Shown one piece after another: positions 37,430 through 46,689 of a DNA stretch of 62,657 nucleotides. Location: NCBI GenBank assembly GCA_003022725.1, contig PXSQ01000027.1:1-62657 (forward strand), given 5' to 3'. The position numbers and the translations under genes were made by a program. Each line of letters begins with the position of its first letter. The first letter of the stretch is position 1. The notes beneath the pieces are model-generated. The model was not told the origin of the DNA, did no database searches, and saw nothing but the letters and a program-made list of their open reading frames with translations. The DNA is from Halobacteriales archaeon SW_7_65_23. Its GTDB lineage: Archaea > Halobacteriota > Halobacteria > Halobacteriales > Haloarculaceae.

Positions 37430-38512
37430 ATGAGCGACGACGACACGTCCGGGGGGGACGACTGGTTCGAGAGCGCCTTCGAAGACGACGAGGACGACGA
37501 GCCGGGAAACGCGGACGTCGACGGGCACACTCCCGGGGACGACGCCAGCGAGGCCGAGCAGGGAGAGACCGGTGACGAGTCCGAAGACAGCGCCGCGTTC
37601 GGCGCCAGCGACGATGACGGCGGCGCCTTCAGCGACGAAGATAGCGGCGCCTTCGGCGACGATGGGGCCAGTTCCTTCGAGGAGGAGATAGAGAGTGCGT
37701 CGTTCGGCGGGGCGGACGCTGGCGACGACGACGGGCTGTTCGACGACGAGGGCTTTGCGAGTGCCTTCGAGGGCGCCAGCGGCGACGCGGAGTTCGACGA
37801 CGAGGAGTTCGAGTCGGAGATCCCCCGCATCGACCTCGGGATCGAAGGGCTGGACAACATGATCCAGGGCGGTGTGCCGAAGCGGCACCTCATGGTCGGC
37901 ATCGGCGGCCCCGGGACCGGCAAGACGACGTTCGGCCTCCAGTTTCTCAACCACGGGCTCAGAAACGGCGAGAACGCGGTGTTCATCACGCTGGAGCAGA
38001 GCCGCGAGGCGATCATCAGCACGGCCGACGAGCGCAACTGGGAGTTCGACCGCTACGAGAGCGAGGGAAGCCTCGCAGTGGTCGACCTCGACCCCGTCGA
38101 GATGGCGAACAGCCTCGACAACATCCAGGCCGAACTGCCGGAGCTGATCGAGGGCTTCGGCGCCGACCGGCTCGTGCTCGACTCCGTCTCGCTTTTGGAG
38201 ATGATGTACGACAACCAGGCCCGGCGCCGCACCGAGGTGTTCGACTTCACCCGGGCGCTGAAGAAAGCCGGCGTCACCATCTTCCTCACCAGCGAGGCCA
38301 GCGACTCCAACCCCTACGCCTCCCGGCACGGCATCATCGAGTACCTCACTGACGCCGTGTTCGTCCTCCAGTACGTCCGCGGCGAGACCCAGGAGACCCG
38401 CCTGGCCGTCGAGATCCAGAAGATCCGCAACGCCAACCACTCCCGCGACAAGAAGCCCTACGAGATGACTGACCGGGGCATCTCCGTCTACCAGCAGGCG
38501 AATATTTTCTGA
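37430..38512 (+). CDS. KaiC/RAD55-like RecA-superfamily ATPase with long acidic N-terminus
   Basis: GIGGPGTGKTTFGLQFLNHGLRNGENAVFITLEQSREAI; RLVLDSVSLLEMMY. Confidence 0.9.
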   Translation: MSDDDTSGGDDWFESAFEDDEDDEPGNADVDGHTPGDDASEAEQGETGDESEDSAAFGASDDDGGAFSDEDSGAFGDDGASSFEEEIESASFGGADAGDDDGLFDDEGFASAFEGASGDAEFDDEEFESEIPRIDLGIEGLDNMIQGGVPKRHLMVGIGGPGTGKTTFGLQFLNHGLRNGENAVFITLEQSREAIISTADERNWEFDRYESEGSLAVVDLDPVEMANSLDNIQAELPELIEGFGADRLVLDSVSLLEMMYDNQARRRTEVFDFTRALKKAGVTIFLTSEASDSNPYASRHGIIEYLTDAVFVLQYVRGETQETRLAVEIQKIRNANHSRDKKPYEMTDRGISVYQQANIF

Positions 38513-38668
38513 CCACCTTTTTCGTCGTCGGGTGTCCTCGCTCGCTTCGTTCGCTGCGGGCACCACTCCTCGAAAAACGCGGGTGAAAAAGGCCGCTCGC
38601 TCACTCTGTTCGCTCGCGGGAGAAACGGCTCGCTTCGCTCGCCGTATGCTCGGTCTCCTGGCGGTAGC

Positions 38669-39232
38669 TTATTCCATCGACCGATCGTCACCCGACAACG
38701 CGTGGCCTCGCGCTCGAGCGTAGACAAATACAGCGGACAGGACGAGGACGACGGCCAGGGCGTCTCGCGTCGGCCCGGTCGTGAGGAGGAGGGCGGGCAG
38801 TGTGACGAGGACAGCGAGGGCCAGTTCCTCCGGCGCACCGGCGTAGCGCACCCATCGGCGCGGCCGTATCCAGCGCCCCCTCGCGTGGTCGTAGACGCCG
38901 CGATTCGATCCCACGCTGCCGGGGCCCGCGCCCACGCCGCCCGCGAACACGTCCATCAGCGCGTGGCCGGCCAACGCGAGCGCGACCACGGCGGCCAGGA
39001 GCGCGGCGCCCGTCCCGGTTACCGCCGCCGCCCCGACCGCCGGGGCGGCCGCGACGGCCGCGAACACCGGGTAGTGCGTGGTACGCCGGTGGGTCCACAG
39101 GAGGTCCACGTCCGGGAGCGCACCGGCGAGGAAGCCGACGGCGGCGGCGGCCGGGACGAACGCCGGCGCCAGCGCTGCTGCGGCGGCCGCGCCGACGGAC
39201 GCGCCGAACAGGCCGTGCGTCGTCGCCATCAT
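38669..39232 (-). CDS. Membrane-bound metal-dependent hydrolase-like (YdjM-type) protein
   Basis: MMATTHGLFGASVGAAAAAALAP; GALPDVDLLWTHRRTTHYPV. Confidence 0.75.
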   Translation of the reverse strand: MMATTHGLFGASVGAAAAAALAPAFVPAAAAVGFLAGALPDVDLLWTHRRTTHYPVFAAVAAAPAVGAAAVTGTGAALLAAVVALALAGHALMDVFAGGVGAGPGSVGSNRGVYDHARGRWIRPRRWVRYAGAPEELALAVLVTLPALLLTTGPTRDALAVVLVLSAVFVYARARGHALSGDDRSME

Positions 39233-39247
39233 GGTACTGCCTCTTGA

Positions 39248-39343
39248 TACTGGTGGCTGTACGTACGTGAAAACTCGAATTGAGAATCCAGGCGGAACGG
39301 GTCTGTCTCCGCAGATAGCAGAGACTGGTGAGTAAAAGAATTA
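39248..39343. mobile_element. Family D element (D4), right end truncated
   Basis: TGA|TACTGGTGGCTGTACGTACGTGAAAACTCGAATTGAGAATCCAGGCGGAACGGGTCTGTCTCCGCAGATAGCAGAGACTGGTGAGTAAAAGAATTA, terminal CAGCCACCAGTA missing. Confidence 0.88.
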
Positions 39344-39935
39344 GCTCGGCGTCCGGCTCGGCCTCTGGCGGCTGACGCGACATCCGATCGCCCGGCGTAT
39401 CTACGATCGGGTCGCCGACGCCGGCGTCGTGTTCGCCCAGCTCGACCGGTTCGAGCGGGAGACAGCCGTCGCCCGCGGCATCGCCGATCCACCCGAGGAC
39501 GTGACAGTACGGGTCTCGCCGGCCGGCGACGGCGTCCCTCCCGCACTCCGGGACGCTCACCTCGCCCCTGGCGACCTGCTCGTCCTGGCCGAACGCGATG
39601 GGGAACGCGTCGGCCACTGCTGTCTCGCCGATCGCCCCGTTTACGTCCCCGAACTCTGCCGCCGACTCGTCGTTGAGGGGAGCTACCTCTGGCAGCTGGC
39701 CGTCGTCCCGGCCGAGCGTGGCCGGGGGATCGGCACCGCACTCGTCGCCCGAGGAGTCACCGCCGCCGCGGCCACCCTGTCGGCCGACCGGATCGCCGCG
39801 CTCGTCGCACCCGACAACGTCCCCTCGCGGCGTGCGTTCGCCAGCCTGGGCTTCCGCCCGACCGCCCGGTACACCAGCTACGGCGTCGCCGGCCGCGTCC
39901 GCCACCGCCGCCGTCCGCTCGATGAGTATGTATAA
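39344..39935 (+). CDS. GNAT N-acetyltransferase, possibly 5'-truncated
   Basis: YLWQLAVVPAERGRGIGTALVARGV, LVAPDNVPSRRAFASLGF; reading frame LGVRLGLWRLTRHPIARRIYDR runs back to an in-frame TAG at the D4 boundary without a clear start. Confidence 0.75.
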
Positions 39936-39977
39936 ATAAGTACCGAGAGTATAAATATATAAGTCAGAAATATATAG
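39926..39977 (+). promoter_or_regulatory. AT-rich candidate promoter region (several TATA-like boxes)
   Basis: TATAAATAAGTACCGAGAGTATAAATATATAAGTCAGAAATATATAG immediately upstream of 39978. Confidence 0.55.
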
Positions 39978-40700
39978 ATGCGGGCTGTAGCCGGGAACGA
40001 AGGCATGTCAGACAGTTTCCTGCCGTCCGCCGTCTCCCGGCGGGTGGCCGCACAGGCGGAGCGCCGCTGGGACAGTTCGGTGGGTATGGGGTTGCTCGGG
40101 CGGTTGACTGGCGCGGATTACCTGAGCCTCGTGGCGCTGTTTTTCGCGTGGACGAGCGCAGTGCTGCTGTTACAGGAGGCGAGCCACGCCGGAATCATCG
40201 TGATGTTCGGGGCGTTCCTGTTCGACAAACTGGACGGGTACTACGCCCGCAAGCGGGGTATCTCCTCCCCGTTCGGCCGGCAGGTCGACTCGTTCATCGA
40301 TGTGTTCGCCTACCTCGTAACGGGGGCACTGCTGTACCACGTCGCCCTGTCGCCGACGCTGTGGATGTCGGTCGTCGTGGGGTTTGCGATCCTCAGCTTC
40401 GGCGGGCTCCGGCTCGTCAGGCACGCGAGCGAAGGGTTCGGCGAGGCCGGCGACACGAGCTACTACGTCGGCTGGACGGTGGTGCACGTCAACTTCGTCG
40501 TGCTGGCGACGTTCTACCTCGCGCTGTTCGTTCCCTGGTTCGACGGCTGGCTCGCGGCCGTTCCCATCGTCGCGGCCTGTCCGCTGATGGTCTCGGGGTA
40601 CAAGAGCTTCAAAACCACCGTGAGTCACGCACTCGCCGGGCTGTTCGTCGTCGTCGCGCTGGCGCTCAGCTGTCTCGCTGTGTTCACGGGGACGCTGTGA
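39978..40700 (+). CDS. CDP-alcohol phosphatidyltransferase family protein
   Basis: FDKLDGYYARKRGISSPFGRQVDSFIDVFAY approximates D-GYYAR...G..D..D motif; multi-TM. Confidence 0.85.
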   Translation: MRAVAGNEGMSDSFLPSAVSRRVAAQAERRWDSSVGMGLLGRLTGADYLSLVALFFAWTSAVLLLQEASHAGIIVMFGAFLFDKLDGYYARKRGISSPFGRQVDSFIDVFAYLVTGALLYHVALSPTLWMSVVVGFAILSFGGLRLVRHASEGFGEAGDTSYYVGWTVVHVNFVVLATFYLALFVPWFDGWLAAVPIVAACPLMVSGYKSFKTTVSHALAGLFVVVALALSCLAVFTGTL

Positions 40701-41413
40701 TGGGCGGCGGGGTTCGCCTCCGGTTCGACCCACACGTCCACACCGGCGCGTCCTACGACGCCCGGGGCAGCGTCGACGCGGTGCTCGCCCGCTGTCGCGA
40801 CCAGGGGCTCGACGCCGTCGCGATCACCGACCACGACACCGCCGTCGCGGCCCGTCGGGCAGTCACTCGCCAGGACCGATACGGGGTCCTGATCGTTCCG
40901 GGCGTCGAGATCTCGACTGCTGACGGGCACCTGCTCGCGCTCGGCGTCAGTACCGACCCTCCCACGGGCTGTCCGTTCGCCCGGACTGTCGAGTGGATCC
41001 GCGACCGCGGCGGGCTGGCGGTTGTCCCCCACCCGTTCCAGCGGAGCCGCCACGGCGTCGAGGGGGGTGCCCTCACCGACTGTGACGGAATCGAGACGTT
41101 CAACGCCTGGGCAGTTACTGGGGTACAGAACCGCCGGGCTGCGGTGCTCGCGCGGCAACGCGACTACCCCGCACTCGGCGGGAGCGACGCGCACCACCCT
41201 TCGGCGGTCGGGACAGCCTACACGGAGGTCCGCACCGCAGACGAGACGGTCGACGCCGTACTCGATGCGGTCGCGGCGGGGCGGTGCCAGGCGGTCGGTA
41301 GCTCGTATCCGCTCCGGGCGTCGCTCCGGAAGTACGCGGCAGCGGTCGGCCGGTGGGTCCGATCCGACGACGGTGCACCAGGACCGTCGCAAGCTCGCTC
41401 CCCGGGAACCTGA
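40700..41413 (+). CDS. PHP-domain metal-dependent phosphoesterase
   Basis: RFDPHVHTGASYDARGSVDAVLARCRDQGLDAVAITDHDT; GSDAHHPSAVG. Confidence 0.92.
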   Translation: MGGGVRLRFDPHVHTGASYDARGSVDAVLARCRDQGLDAVAITDHDTAVAARRAVTRQDRYGVLIVPGVEISTADGHLLALGVSTDPPTGCPFARTVEWIRDRGGLAVVPHPFQRSRHGVEGGALTDCDGIETFNAWAVTGVQNRRAAVLARQRDYPALGGSDAHHPSAVGTAYTEVRTADETVDAVLDAVAAGRCQAVGSSYPLRASLRKYAAAVGRWVRSDDGAPGPSQARSPGT

Positions 41414-41522
41414 TAGTGATTGTTGTGCGTCTTTACCGCTGTCGACCCATCAGACTCCGGTGTCAGCCCGTGAAACTCCCGAGAATGCGATGCGACTCCG
41501 AAAATAATCACAACAATCACTA
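41414..41522. mobile_element. Family A element (A6), 109 bp, inverted relative to A5
   Basis: TGA|TAGTGATTGTTGTGCGTCTTTACCGCTGTCGACC...GAAAATAATCACAACAATCACTA|TGA. Confidence 0.95.
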
Positions 41523-41562
41523 TGAGAGCGACGAGCCGGCCTGTCACGGCGCTGGCCGCCTG

Positions 41563-42693
41563 CTACCGCTCGGGATACTCGTCCAGCGCCCCCTGCAGGT
41601 GCTCGCGTTCCTCGCGGCGCCCTTCGAGCTGACCCTCGATGTTCTCGGTGGCGATGCGGTCGCGCTCTACGTCGGTCAGTTCCTCGCGCGCTTGTGCGGC
41701 GTTGCGGAGGCGCTCGTAGTTCCTCCCGCGGGGCAGCGCCGCGACGTCGCGCAGCGGCTCGACGGCGTCGGGCGCGAACCGGTTGACCGCCGCCGTCAGC
41801 TCCCCGCAGCGGTACTTCAGGTCGCTCGCGGCCGGCGGCGGCCAGTCGATCCGCAGCGGGGCGGCGTCCAGCTGTTCGAGGTACGTCTGCTTGCCGCCGA
41901 TCGTCCCTTTCAGCGCGCCCGGATCGTCGACGTAGTGGTCGAGCTTCGACCGGGAGTAGTCGGCGTACTCCAGCAGCTGGCTGATCGTCTCACTGCCCGG
42001 CTCCCGCTCTTTCGCGTATCGCAGCAGCTCCTCGGGCGGCTGTTCGAACGGCACCAGCGGGTAGTCGCCCATAGCTGCGACGAACGCGAGCACCTCGCGG
42101 GCCGGGGAGTTCCGGCGGAACTCGGCGAACGCCCCGGTCACGGCGTCGTTGTACGCTTCGATCGGCTCGCGTAGCTGCTCGGTCGGCGCGTCGAGATCGG
42201 CGTCGCCGAGCCGCGAGAGTCGCTCCAGCTCGGCGATCTCCTCGTCGATCTCGCGGACCCGATACCGGATGTCCCGGCGCGCCTCGTGGTACGCCTCCAG
42301 GGCCGCGTCGCGTTCCTCCAGCCGACCCACGAGGTCCGCGACCGGCTGGAGCTGGTCGTACACGTGCTCGAAGTCGGACTCGCTGAACCACTTCTGCTGG
42401 AGGTACTCGTCGCACTCCTCGAACGTCTCCGAGAGCAGCAAGTCGTCGGAGATGTGCTTGTTGACCTCGGCGATCTGGCTCTGGAACTCGATGTTTGTCT
42501 GGATGTCGCCGCCGTCGTCGGTGACCTGGTCCTCGTAGCGATCGAGGACGCCGACGAATTCGTGGTAGACGTCCGCCAGCCGTTGGAGCCTCTCCTCGCC
42601 GAACTCGGCGACGCGCTCGTTCGCGCGCTCGAGGCGCTGCTCGCACTGTTCGAGTTCGGCCACGGGACCGCTCTCGACACTATTCGTAGACAT
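41563..42693 (-). CDS. Coiled-coil haloarchaeal protein, unknown function
   Basis: 377-codon ORF from [39 protein letters not shown], heptad-like acidic/basic pattern. Confidence 0.75.
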   Translation of the reverse strand: MSTNSVESGPVAELEQCEQRLERANERVAEFGEERLQRLADVYHEFVGVLDRYEDQVTDDGGDIQTNIEFQSQIAEVNKHISDDLLLSETFEECDEYLQQKWFSESDFEHVYDQLQPVADLVGRLEERDAALEAYHEARRDIRYRVREIDEEIAELERLSRLGDADLDAPTEQLREPIEAYNDAVTGAFAEFRRNSPAREVLAFVAAMGDYPLVPFEQPPEELLRYAKEREPGSETISQLLEYADYSRSKLDHYVDDPGALKGTIGGKQTYLEQLDAAPLRIDWPPPAASDLKYRCGELTAAVNRFAPDAVEPLRDVAALPRGRNYERLRNAAQAREELTDVERDRIATENIEGQLEGRREEREHLQGALDEYPER

Positions 42694-43051
42694 TGTCGGG
42701 ATCGAACACCTCCGTGCCGACGGTGTCGCCGTCGATCGTCCGGTGGAAACACGATTCGTAGCCGGTGTGACACGCCCCGCCCTCCTGGGACACCCGGTAG
42801 AGGAGGGCGTCGCCGTCGCAGTCGACACGGATCTCCTCGACGTGCTGGACGTGCCCGCTGGAGTGGCCTTTCTGCCAGAGCTCCTCCCTGCTCCGGGAGT
42901 AGTAGTGCGCCAGTCCGGTCTCGCGGGTCTGCTCGAGTGCCTCCGGCGAGACGTACGCCAGCATCAACACCTCGCCGGAGTCGGCGTCTTGGGCGACCGC
43001 CGGGAGTAACGACTGCTCGTCGAACGCAAGGTCGGGGGCGTCCGCGCTCAT
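42680..43051 (-). CDS. hisI: Phosphoribosyl-AMP cyclohydrolase
   Basis: [68 protein letters not shown]. Confidence 0.95.
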   Translation of the reverse strand: MSADAPDLAFDEQSLLPAVAQDADSGEVLMLAYVSPEALEQTRETGLAHYYSRSREELWQKGHSSGHVQHVEEIRVDCDGDALLYRVSQEGGACHTGYESCFHRTIDGDTVGTEVFDPDNVYE

Positions 43052-43113
43052 ATCCACCCTGTGGTCGCTGTGGGAGATAGGCCTTTTCCTCTGTTGACAG
43101 CGGTCCGTGGCGT

Positions 43114-43143
43114 CGGCGGGAAGCCCGTGGGCTCCCGCCGGAG
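43114..43143. repeat. GC-rich hairpin upstream of hisI
   Basis: CGGCGGGAAGCCCGTGGGCTCCCGCCGG. Confidence 0.6.
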
Positions 43144-43170
43144 CACCGGGATAGCCCGCGACGTCTATCA

Positions 43171-43279
43171 TAGTGATTGTTGTGACTATTTTCGGAGTTG
43201 CATCGCATTCTCGGGAGTTTCACGGGCTGACACCGGCGTCTGATGGGTCGACAGCGGTAAAGACTCACAACAATCACTA
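43171..43279. mobile_element. Family A element (A7), 109 bp
   Basis: TCA|TAGTGATTGTTGTGACTATTTTCGGAGTTGCATCGC...GTAAAGACTCACAACAATCACTA|TCA. Confidence 0.95.
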
Positions 43280-43695
43280 TCAGAGAAGATAATCGAGCGA
43301 CAACACCTATGCGGGTCCGGAGGGTACCGTTCTGATTTTCAGTAGTATTCAGTAGCAGTCACCCATACTGGGTCCCACGCGATGAGAGCGTGTGTCCGAT
43401 TGCTACGTCTGGCTGGCTGCACAGCCGTGTTACTCCCGTGATGTTGTGACAGTCCACCCATCTCTGTCTCCCGCTGTGTCGCAGTGAGTGACACCGGACA
43501 GGACTGAGACAGTCGGGTCTGACGGCTCCTCACCACACCTGTTCGAGCCGTGGACTGAACGCCAGCAGAACGGTGACGCCCTCCATGCAGACCGATGAGA
43601 GGGAATCGTGGAAAGCTGGCGTGCGCACCCGCCTCCATATAGGCGACGGGTTTCGCATTCCGAACGCCTCCTCCTTTAACCATCTGGTGAAACAT

Positions 43696-44592
43696 ATGAC
43701 TGACTCCTCCTCAATACGACCGAATTTTGTAACAGTTACACAACCCTGGGATGTGACGGATGGCCGTGCAGCGAGCAGTGGGTGGCAAGCACACGACAGG
43801 TCCTTCGGGCTGCTGAATCCGGTTGATCTGCTGTTGCTTGCGGGCGTACCGATCGTACTGCTCGGCGTCTTCGTGCTCCCGCTGCAGGTCCGCGAGCAGT
43901 TAGTATTCGAGGTCACCGACCCGACGGTACTCGACGCGTACGTCTCCCATTACGTCCACCTGGACCAGTCCCACCTGTTCGGTAATCTCCTGGTGTATGC
44001 GCTCGTTGGGCCAGTCACGTACCCGCTGAGCGTGCTGAGCGGGTGTCGATGGCTGTTCAGACGGGCGCTGCTGACGTTCCTGCTCGTCTTTCCGCTGGTT
44101 CTTTCGGGGATGCAACAGCTGTTTCCGCGCGAACGGATCCTGTTCGGGTTCTCCGGGATCAACGCGGCGCTGTTCGGGCTGCTCACGTTCGTGCTCGTGA
44201 GCTACGTCAGCACCCACCTCTCGAGTAGCATCGACGAGAGCGACGCTCCGGCACTCCTGTTTTTTATGCTCTCGCTTATCACCGTCATCGCAGTGCCGTC
44301 CCGCGCGTGGATGGAGGAAATCACGCTCGTGTCAGTCGGGATCAGCCTGATCTACGTCGTTGCCCTGCTACTCTGTGTGGGCGTCCCCGACTGGAGGAGC
44401 ATCGTCGACGGGTGGGGTGGCGGCCGCGCCGAAATCGCGCTCATCGGCGCCGGTGTGCTCCTGCTGTTCCCGTTTGTCGGCTTCCACCAAACGTTCACCG
44501 GTGACGGCGGCGTCTACGATCTCTACGCCCACTTCCTCGGCTACGCACTCGCGTTTATCGTCATGTACATCGTCACCGTCATCGTCGATTAG
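43696..44592 (+). CDS. Rhomboid-like membrane protein
   Basis: YVSHYVHLDQSHLFGNLLVYAL; GFSGINAALFGLL (GxSG); multi-TM. Confidence 0.78.
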   Translation: MTDSSSIRPNFVTVTQPWDVTDGRAASSGWQAHDRSFGLLNPVDLLLLAGVPIVLLGVFVLPLQVREQLVFEVTDPTVLDAYVSHYVHLDQSHLFGNLLVYALVGPVTYPLSVLSGCRWLFRRALLTFLLVFPLVLSGMQQLFPRERILFGFSGINAALFGLLTFVLVSYVSTHLSSSIDESDAPALLFFMLSLITVIAVPSRAWMEEITLVSVGISLIYVVALLLCVGVPDWRSIVDGWGGGRAEIALIGAGVLLLFPFVGFHQTFTGDGGVYDLYAHFLGYALAFIVMYIVTVIVD

Positions 44593-44634
44593 GGGGCGAT
44601 GGTCGCGAAGGCAGGTCAAATCAGATCTTTCCGC

Positions 44635-45642
44635 TCACAGCAGCGCGTCGAGCACGTCGTCGGCGTCGTACCGGACGGGGTCGGTCGCTGGCGCGTCGAT
44701 CTCGTCGGCGTAGTCGGCGACGGCCGCCTCGGCCTCGTCGGGATCGAGGTCGGCCGTGTTGAGCATCCCGGCGTCGACGGTTGCAGGCGAAATGGGGACA
44801 GCCATCGATTCGTAGAGGCCGACGTACTCGGCGGGGGAGGGCAGCGCGAAGTCGTCGTATCCGCCGAACGTCTCGTTGCCGGCGTTGTGACAGAGCACCA
44901 GCGAATCGGGCTGGGACCCGTGCAGGATCGACGTCGTGACGCCGGAGTACGCGGGGTGGACGAGCGCACCCTGGCCCTCGACGAAGGCGACGTCGTGGTC
45001 GCCGGCCTGCTGGACGATGCGCTCGGTCGCGCCGGCGGCGAAGTCGGCGATGGCGCGGTCGATGGCGATCCCCCAGCCGGCGACCATGATCCCCGTCTGC
45101 CCGGTCGGGACGACGGCGGCGTCGAGGCCGCGCTCGCGGGCGGCGTCCCGGAGCTCGAAGCTGCTGGTCATCTTGCCCGACGAGCAGTCCGTGCCGACCG
45201 TCAGGACGACCCGCGCGTCGACCTCGCCGGCGGTTCCCTCGGCAACGGTCAGGTCGTCTGGCGGCCGGCGGACGTCCCGGAGCGAGACACCGTGGTCGTC
45301 GGCGAGCGCGGCGAACTCCTCGTCCTCGCCGAGGAAGTAGTGCAGGCCGGCGATCACGTCACAGCCGCGTTCGATCGCCGCACGGACGTCGAGCCGCCAG
45401 GACTCGTCGAAGCCGCCGCCGATCGGCGCGATCCCGATCAGCAGCGCGTTGCAGTCAGGGACATCGTCCATGCTCGCGACGATCGGTGCGTCCTGGACAT
45501 CTGGGACGTGCTCGCGCACCCGCTCGCCTGCACGCTCCCGATCGAGCACCGCCACAACGTCGTCGTCGGCGTACCGCAGCACGCCGACGGCGGTTTTCGC
45601 CCTGTCCGGGAACTGCTCGTGAGCGAGGATGGCGAGGCGCAT
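44635..45642 (-). CDS. DUF1611-type P-loop/NTPase-like protein
   Basis: VLTVGTDCSSGKMTSSFELRDAARERGLDAAVVPTGQTGIMVAGWGIAIDR, VEGQGALVHPAYSGVT. Confidence 0.85.
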   Translation of the reverse strand: MRLAILAHEQFPDRAKTAVGVLRYADDDVVAVLDRERAGERVREHVPDVQDAPIVASMDDVPDCNALLIGIAPIGGGFDESWRLDVRAAIERGCDVIAGLHYFLGEDEEFAALADDHGVSLRDVRRPPDDLTVAEGTAGEVDARVVLTVGTDCSSGKMTSSFELRDAARERGLDAAVVPTGQTGIMVAGWGIAIDRAIADFAAGATERIVQQAGDHDVAFVEGQGALVHPAYSGVTTSILHGSQPDSLVLCHNAGNETFGGYDDFALPSPAEYVGLYESMAVPISPATVDAGMLNTADLDPDEAEAAVADYADEIDAPATDPVRYDADDVLDALL

Positions 45643-45751
45643 ACGTCGACTGCCGGGACACGGCCCCGTAAGCGTACCGCTCGTCGCGCCACGTGACGCG
45701 ACCACACGGGACCAGCAGAGACATATGCGTCGCTCGCGTCGTCCGGGGTAC

Positions 45752-46363
45752 ATGAGCGAAGCCGTCGAGCGGTTTCTCCGGACACACGCCGATGAGTTCG
45801 CGGTCGGCGAGCGGCTCCACGACGTGCCGCCACACGTCGTCTGCGAAGTTACCTTCGAGGGCAGCGGGCGGTCTGCAAGGTGTCGACTGAGCCCCGGGGC
45901 CACGCCGGCGTGGAGGGTCGCGTCCAGCGCTACGTCGAGCGGGAGACCGCAGTTGCGGTGCCCGAGGTGCTCACCGTTAGCGCCGAGGGGTACGTCGCCG
46001 CCTACGACGACGCGGCACCCCGCGAGGAGGAGTACGAGGACCGCGTTCTCAAGGAATCGTGGCTGCGCACTGCCGGGCGGACGCTCGCCAGCCTGCACGA
46101 GGACGCGACGTTCGACCGGCCGGGGCTGCTGGCGGTCGACGGCGACCCCGGCGACCCGGCGGCCGGCCTACGAGTCGGTGCGGCCACTGCCGACGGATCT
46201 GGATACCTGTCAGGAGGCGTACATGGGGCTCGTCAGCGTCTCGTATCTCGATTCGCTGCACACGCAGACGGGGATCGACGAGGAGACACGGGAGCGTGCC
46301 GAGTGGATCGCCTCTACTGCGTCCGAGCAGTTCCACGCGGCTCGGAACGCGTTCGCTGAGTGA
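45752..46363 (+). pseudogene. APH-type phosphotransferase, frameshifted and internally deleted
   Basis: Three frames: MSEAVERFLRTHADEF...VCEVTFEG / AVCKVSTEPRGHAGVEGRVQRYVERETAVAVPEVLTV...GRTLASLHEDATFDRPGLLAVDG / AYESVRPLPTDLDTCQEAYMGLVSVSYLDSL. Confidence 0.75.
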
Positions 46364-46392
46364 GATCCTACGAAGGAATTTATCTTCCGGTA

Positions 46393-46501
46393 TACAGCCA
46401 GACGTGACTCCGGACAGTGCCAGGACAGTCCATCGGCTGTGTCATGCCCTGAACAGCGGGATTTGGGTCGGCATGGCGTAACTGAATCACGTCTGGCTGT
46501 A
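46393..46501. mobile_element. Family B element (B3), 109 bp
   Basis: TA|TACAGCCAGACGTGACTCCGGACAGTGCCAGG...CTGAATCACGTCTGGCTGTA|TA. Confidence 0.93.
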
Positions 46502-46542
46502 TAGCTCGGTCGGTCAGCCGGTACGGGTGGGACTGAAAGGGG

Positions 46543-46632
46543 CTGCTCGTTCGACCATCCCGGACGACGCAAGTAACGCAGGGAGCGAAGTGACCGAGTA
46601 ACACAGCGAGTCCCGGATGGTCGAACGAGCAG
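46543..46632. repeat. Long inverted repeat between convergent genes
   Basis: CTGCTCGTTCGACCATCCCGGAC (46543-46565) pairs with GTCCCGGATGGTCGAACGAGCAG (46610-46632), 22/23 complementary. Confidence 0.9.
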
Positions 46633-46689
46633 GGGCTTTCTTGCTGTCTTCGGAACCGTCTTCGACTTTTCTCGTCTGAACGACTCCGC

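Noticed and set aside
38515-38660. Many CGCTCGCTTCGTTCG-type short repeats
   Set aside because: Common low-complexity CGCTCG/GAGCG hairpin DNA of haloarchaeal intergenic regions; no defined unit.
43087-43171. N-terminal extension of hisI ([13 protein letters not shown]...)
   Set aside because: hisI normally begins near [13 protein letters not shown]; the extension covers a GC hairpin and abuts element A7.
43290-43690. Overlapping small ORFs between A7 and the rhomboid-like gene
   Set aside because: No coding signal; treated as intergenic.
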